A stretch of DNA of 64,000 bases from a bacterium. GTDB lineage: Bacteria > Verrucomicrobiota > Verrucomicrobiia > Limisphaerales > UBA11358. Position numbers and translations under genes: made by a program. The notes under the pieces were generated by a model. It saw only the letters and a list, made by a program, of their open reading frames with translations. It made no database searches and was not told where the DNA came from. The stretch covers positions 1 through 64,000 of the forward strand of contig JAKAFL010000001.1 in NCBI GenBank assembly GCA_021817945.1, given 5' to 3'. Within the stretch, counting starts at the first letter, position 1, and each line of letters opens with the position of its first letter. Below, piece by piece: positions 61,440-64,000 of this stretch.

Positions 61440-63125
61440 ATGCTGGCAGCGTTACGCATCAAAAATCTCGCCTTGGTGAGTGATTTGACTTTTGAACCAA
61501 AGCCCGGCCTGAACGTCATCACAGGAGAAACGGGTGCGGGAAAGTCTATTATTATTGGCGCGCTAAACCTTTTAGTGGGAGGCAGGGCAGGGCGGCATTT
61601 GATCCGCGACGGTGAGGAAACCTGCATGGTGGAGGGGGTTTTTGAGCTGAGGGATAAAAGCCTGCTGGACCGCATCCAGGTTTTTCTGAATGAGAACGGG
61701 CTGGAGTCCTGTGAGGAGGGGCAACTAATCCTTAAGCGCAGCCTGGGAATCTCCGGCGGCAACCGTCAATTTGTAAACGGGTCGCCAGCCACCATGGCCC
61801 AACTTGCTTTACTGGGTGATTGGCTGCTGGATATTCATGGGCCGCACGACCACCAATCCCTTCTTCATCCGAACCGGCAATTGGCCATATTGGATGCGTA
61901 CGGGGGGTTGGAATTCGATCGGGTTGCATTTGGCAAGCTTGTTACCGGACGGCGGGCTTTGGAGCGACAAAAGGCGGAATTGGGCCTGGATGAGGAAGAG
62001 ATGTCACGCCAGGTTGAAATGCTCCGGTTTCAAGTAGAGGAAATTAAAATGGCCAGATTAAAACCTGGCGAGGACGTTGATTTGGCACAGGAACACCAGC
62101 GTGTGAGTCAATCTGCAAGGTTAATGCAGATCACCTCCGCCGCCCTGCTGGTTCTGGGTGAAAGTGATGATTCCCTTTTCAATCTTTCTGGAATTTTGGG
62201 AAAACACCTGGCGGACTTGGCCCGAATTGACCCGCAATCCTCGCATTTGGCATCAAACCATGCACAGGTCAGCGCTGGATTGAGGGATTTGCAAATGGAA
62301 CTGGGCCGTTACGCAGACCGGCTGGAAACCAACCCGGCACGGCTGGCCGAACTGGAGGAACGCATCAATTTGCTTCACACACTGCAACGCAAGTATGGCC
62401 GGACCCTGGAGCAGGTGATGGCCACCGGCGAGGAGGCGGAACGCAGACTGGCGCTGTTGGAGGGACGTGACCTGGAACTGGAGCGCTTGAACAAGGCCTT
62501 GTCCGATATGGATGCCGAACTTGTCCGCGCCGGGGACAAACTCTCCCAGGCTCGCAAAAAAACCATTCCGGATTTGGTCAAAGCCATCAGCCGACAACTA
62601 CAGGGTCTGGGTTTCAAGCAGAGTCGGCTGGAGATTCAATGGAACGAAGCAGCCCTGGCCAGGCAAAACAGTCCTTCTGAATGGGGGGAACATGGGTATG
62701 ATTCCGTTGAATTCATGTTCACACCCAATCCAGGGGAAATGCCAAAGCCATTGAGGGCCATCGCATCCTCCGGGGAAATGGCCCGGGTGATGCTGGCCTT
62801 AAAAACGGCGTTGGCAGCCCAGGATGAAATTCCGGTGCTGGTATTTGATGAAGTGGATGCAAACGTAGGCGGCGAAACAGCCAGGGCTGTCGGGGAAAAA
62901 ATGAAAAAAATCGCCGCCCGGCGCCAGGTCTTTTGCATTTCCCATCTTCCCCAAGTCGCGGCGGCAGCGGATGCTCATTTTGTGGTTTCCAAGCAGGTGA
63001 AAAATGGTCGCACCGTGTCCGAAATGAAATGGCTGGATAAACCTATGCGAGTGACCGAAGTGGCCAGGATGCTGGGTGGCCAGTCCGAGGCTTCACGCAA
63101 GCATGCCGAGGCATTGCTGGCTTAA
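61440..63125 (+). CDS. recN: DNA repair protein RecN
   Basis: An SMC-like ATPase of double-strand-break repair, about 561 aa from the ATG at 61440 (the upstream ORF start adds a non-homologous leader). Walker A is VITGETGAGKSIIIGALNLL. After a long coiled coil (residues about 160-380) come the signature ASSGEMARVMLALKTALAAQ and Walker B PVLVFDEVDANVGGE, then FCISHLPQVAAAADAHFVVS. These are all RecN hallmarks. It precedes the convergent lnt gene by 30 nt. Confidence 0.97.
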   Translation: MLAALRIKNLALVSDLTFEPKPGLNVITGETGAGKSIIIGALNLLVGGRAGRHLIRDGEETCMVEGVFELRDKSLLDRIQVFLNENGLESCEEGQLILKRSLGISGGNRQFVNGSPATMAQLALLGDWLLDIHGPHDHQSLLHPNRQLAILDAYGGLEFDRVAFGKLVTGRRALERQKAELGLDEEEMSRQVEMLRFQVEEIKMARLKPGEDVDLAQEHQRVSQSARLMQITSAALLVLGESDDSLFNLSGILGKHLADLARIDPQSSHLASNHAQVSAGLRDLQMELGRYADRLETNPARLAELEERINLLHTLQRKYGRTLEQVMATGEEAERRLALLEGRDLELERLNKALSDMDAELVRAGDKLSQARKKTIPDLVKAISRQLQGLGFKQSRLEIQWNEAALARQNSPSEWGEHGYDSVEFMFTPNPGEMPKPLRAIASSGEMARVMLALKTALAAQDEIPVLVFDEVDANVGGETARAVGEKMKKIAARRQVFCISHLPQVAAAADAHFVVSKQVKNGRTVSEMKWLDKPMRVTEVARMLGGQSEASRKHAEALLA

Positions 63126-63155
63126 AATCCAGAAGCATGATGCACCGGGGGGTCT

Positions 63156-64000
63156 TCATTTCCGGGAAACCATGGACCTGCGCCATGCCTGCACCGCCAA
63201 TGCACCCACGCATGTCCATCCAAAAACATCGCCATGGCGATTATACCAAGTGCCGGGCTCAGCGGCTCCACTCGATGGCAGCGGTACATCTGCATGAATG
63301 AATCCACGCCCGTACTCGCTGCCTCCTGGGGTCCGAAACAAACGTTCCACTCCGCCTTGGGAATTAATGAGGCAAGTGACCCCGTTGTTGGCGCAGCGAA
63401 ACATGGGTATGCCATTTTCAACAGCACGAAACACCGCATTGGCCATGTGCTGCCACTGCTCTGAACCCTGGCCAAACCAGCCATCATTTGTCAGGTTTAC
63501 GAAAAAGTCTATGTCTTGGCGGGCTGCGGAACGTGCCACCCCGGGGAATGTGTCCTCAAAGCAAATCAACACCGAAGTGTGGCAGGAAGCCGGCACCATC
63601 CCTGTCTGTCCGCCCGGGCTGCCCAGGTAAACGACTCCAGGCTGATCTGAGGGTTGGGCATGGGCTAAATCCGGTGAAGGGTTTGACGGTTTTTCTAATC
63701 CTGTGATTTCAAAGCGTTGGGGACCCTTGCCTGGCGTCCATGCTCCTGAAATGGGTGTCAACCACTTTAGAAACGGCAGCCATTTTGAAAATGGCACATA
63801 CTCCCCAAAAATCACAAGTTTTTGCTTGTGGTAAGCACCCGCAAGCCTGCCTTCTGGGTTGACCAGAAAAGCGGCATTATAATAATTGGTTTCAGCGGAG
63901 GTTTCCTCCACGTCCTCGCCGTTTAGAATCATCCAAACATGATGTTGCCGCGCCAACAGGCTGATGCGGTTGCAATTCTCGGGACTCATTTCTGGCACTG
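63156..64000 (-). CDS. lnt: Apolipoprotein N-acyltransferase, C-terminal part (cut by window edge)
   Basis: The last 280 residues of Lnt, which adds the third acyl chain to lipoproteins at the inner membrane. The start of the gene lies beyond position 64000. The nitrilase-like domain is complete: VPEMSPENCNRI at the very edge fits the catalytic Glu region, LVIFGEYVPFSKWLPFL carries the conserved Lys region and Glu, and SVLICFEDTFPGV the catalytic Cys. TNDGWFGQGSEQWQHMANAV is also typical. It fits the many lipoproteins encoded nearby. Confidence 0.93.
   Translation of the reverse strand, partial: VPEMSPENCNRISLLARQHHVWMILNGEDVEETSAETNYYNAAFLVNPEGRLAGAYHKQKLVIFGEYVPFSKWLPFLKWLTPISGAWTPGKGPQRFEITGLEKPSNPSPDLAHAQPSDQPGVVYLGSPGGQTGMVPASCHTSVLICFEDTFPGVARSAARQDIDFFVNLTNDGWFGQGSEQWQHMANAVFRAVENGIPMFRCANNGVTCLINSQGGVERLFRTPGGSEYGRGFIHADVPLPSSGAAEPGTWYNRHGDVFGWTCVGALAVQAWRRSMVSRK

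Overview
The window looks like chromosome from a Gram-negative bacterium, most probably a verrucomicrobium of the Pedosphaera/Limisphaera type. This is an inference from gene content, not from a marker gene. Pointers are LPS and lipoprotein genes (kdsB, lnt), TolC-type and beta-barrel outer-membrane proteins, a PEP-CTERM protein, a planctomycete/verrucomicrobial cytochrome c domain protein, many c-type multiheme proteins, moderate-to-high GC and weak or absent Shine-Dalgarno sequences. I found no tRNA, rRNA, CRISPR array or prophage. The only mobile-element trace is the N-terminal end of a probable transposase at the left edge.

Layout. 0-9 kb: transposase fragment, a Bcr/CflA exporter, then a leftward series of metH, a C39-like lipoprotein, a bifunctional-nuclease family protein, holA and a STAS protein. 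9-12 kb: ppdK, divergent from metH, ending in a strong terminator. 12-18.4 kb: a leftward CzcA-type RND efflux operon (adaptor, pump, unknown 120-aa protein, outer-membrane factor). 18.7-35.3 kb: mostly central metabolism (two-subunit class I fumarase, lipoate ligase, aceE, a GH27 alpha-galactosidase, kdsB, pyrG, folC, sdhCAB, uxaC).

35.3-52.4 kb is the unusual part. Two leftward, tightly overlapping operons and two divergent genes encode redox proteins. Operon A is an outer-membrane barrel protein, a 1280-aa decaheme protein fused to LVIVD repeats, and an NHL-repeat protein; a tandem GlcG/HbpS-domain protein is divergent from it. Operon B is a membrane-anchored FAD/NAD(P)/[2Fe-2S] reductase, a cyclic-nucleotide-binding protein with four [4Fe-4S] sites, a b-type membrane cytochrome and a second decaheme protein with a Cys-rich cytoplasmic N-terminus; a tetraheme protein and a TPR membrane protein are divergent from it. 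Together they could carry electrons from NAD(P)H across the inner membrane through periplasmic hemes to the outer membrane. This is my main candidate for an undescribed system.

52.4-64 kb: DUF3568-like lipoprotein, CvpA-like protein, dnaG, a monoheme cytochrome, a two-domain CbiX-like protein, a Gfo/Idh/MocA oxidoreductase, an aminotransferase, a PEP-CTERM protein, recN and the 3' part of lnt.

Several intergenic regions hold structured elements: interleaved inverted repeats before uxaC, a terminator hairpin with a G-rich tract before the aminotransferase, another terminator-like hairpin before the DUF3568 gene, and an 11-bp palindrome between metH and ppdK.
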